The translations under genes and the position numbers were made by a program. This document shows, piece after piece, positions 63,755-64,000 of a stretch of DNA of 64,000 nt (position 1 is its first letter; each line of letters begins with the position of its first letter). The stretch is from contig JAOSKU010000001.1 in the NCBI GenBank assembly GCA_027493445.1, positions 4,479,845 through 4,543,844 of the forward strand. The letters run 5' to 3'. Below the pieces are notes generated by a model. The model saw only the letters and a list, made by a program, of their open reading frames with translations, did not search any database and had not been told where the DNA came from. This stretch comes from Thermoleophilia bacterium (GTDB taxonomy: Bacteria > Actinomycetota > Thermoleophilia > RBG-16-64-13).

Positions 63755-63923
63755 CTAACAGGCTGCTGAGAAATGACGTTTCGCAGCCGGGGTGCGCTGG
63801 GCACGCGCAAGGCAAGGACGCAGGGAGCGCTCGTAGCGGCGCTACGGGCGCGACGGAGGACGCCGCATGGCGCCGCCCAGTGCTGTCCGGCGGCCGAGGC
63901 TTCGTTGTTCAGCAGCCTGCTAG
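63755..63923 (+). repeat. dispersed inverted-repeat element (copy 10, full length)
   Basis: A 169-base element from CTAACAGGCTGCTGAGAAAT to TTCAGCAGCCTGCTAG. It has a clean core (AAGGACGCAGGGAGCGCTCG, then GTAGCGGCGCTACGGGCG), making it the best reference copy. It lies 18 bases upstream of the second livK promoter. The remaining bases to 64000 show no gene. Confidence 0.87.
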
Positions 63924-64000
63924 GGCCCGGCTCGTGCGTGTCGCGGCCGCGCCGTCCCCGCGCCCGGCCGATCGGGCCGCGATGGTCCCCGCTCGGTGGA

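Noticed and set aside
9751-63923. The dispersed repeats as a CRISPR array or tRNA-derived repeat
   Set aside because: Copies are kilobases apart, not regularly spaced, have inverted ends, and do not fold as cloverleaves.

Overview
The window comes from a GC-rich, apparently anaerobic heterotroph. GTG and TTG starts are common and usually sit behind strong purine-rich Shine-Dalgarno sites. S-layer-homology proteins, Thr-rich linkers after lipoprotein cysteines, a class I hybrid-cluster protein, a UbiD-type carboxylase with a PEP-driven aryl kinase, and a corrinoid-activating ferredoxin suggest a deep-branching anaerobic actinobacterium or a similar monoderm. No rRNA or other marker gene is present, so this assignment is inference. 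I see no tRNA, rRNA, CRISPR array, phage or complete insertion sequence.

Layout. 0.1-1.3 kb: SLH lipoprotein (-). 1.7-11.6 kb: an aromatic-activation cluster with both catalytic subunits of a phenylphosphate-synthase-like PEP enzyme, a UbiD (de)carboxylase, a Tm-1-like UPF0261 protein, a Nudix hydrolase, a PaaK-type aryl-CoA ligase, a small helical protein, a quinone oxidoreductase-like protein and a HAD protein like the delta subunit of phenylphosphate carboxylase. 12.0-13.7 kb: hcp (-). 14.0-19.7 kb: a Thermotoga-like inositol module (IolM-, IolN- and IolO-like proteins) with a split transketolase and an IclR regulator. 19.8-30.3 kb: a minus-strand operon for an M24-fold protein, a 2-oxoacid (acetoin/pyruvate-type) dehydrogenase E1alpha-E1beta-E3-E2 and a Dms/Psr-type molybdoenzyme (anchor, catalytic and Fe-S subunits).

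30.8-37.4 kb: a beta-hydroxyacid dehydrogenase, a cupin and a complete LIV-type ABC importer. 37.6-47.9 kb: an XRE-cupin regulator, Fpg-type glycosylase, two MFS carriers, a DUF72 protein, an ABC-2 exporter, a CAP-SLH protein and an unlisted 38-residue membrane microprotein. 48.2-54.5 kb: a CobW GTPase, RamA-like corrinoid activator, STAS protein, UroD-family methyltransferase and a divergent adenine-deaminase-like amidohydrolase. 54.5-57.0 kb: an ArsR/CadC repressor and a Zn/Cd P-type ATPase. 57.2-63.6 kb: an amidohydrolase and a second LIV-type ABC importer (-).

Three things stand out. First, the P-type ATPase carries an in-frame UGA in place of the first Cys of its N-terminal metal-binding CxxC, followed nine bases later by a perfect 12-bp stem-loop. 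This has the layout of a bacterial selenocysteine insertion site. Second, a family of about 75-330 bp non-coding inverted-repeat elements occurs ten times. Most copies abut gene 3' ends, and their YTAR-type tips supply the host gene's stop codon. Third, seventeen single-base frameshifts interrupt otherwise intact conserved genes, all in short G or C runs. I read these as sequencing or assembly errors rather than pseudogenes and annotate across them.
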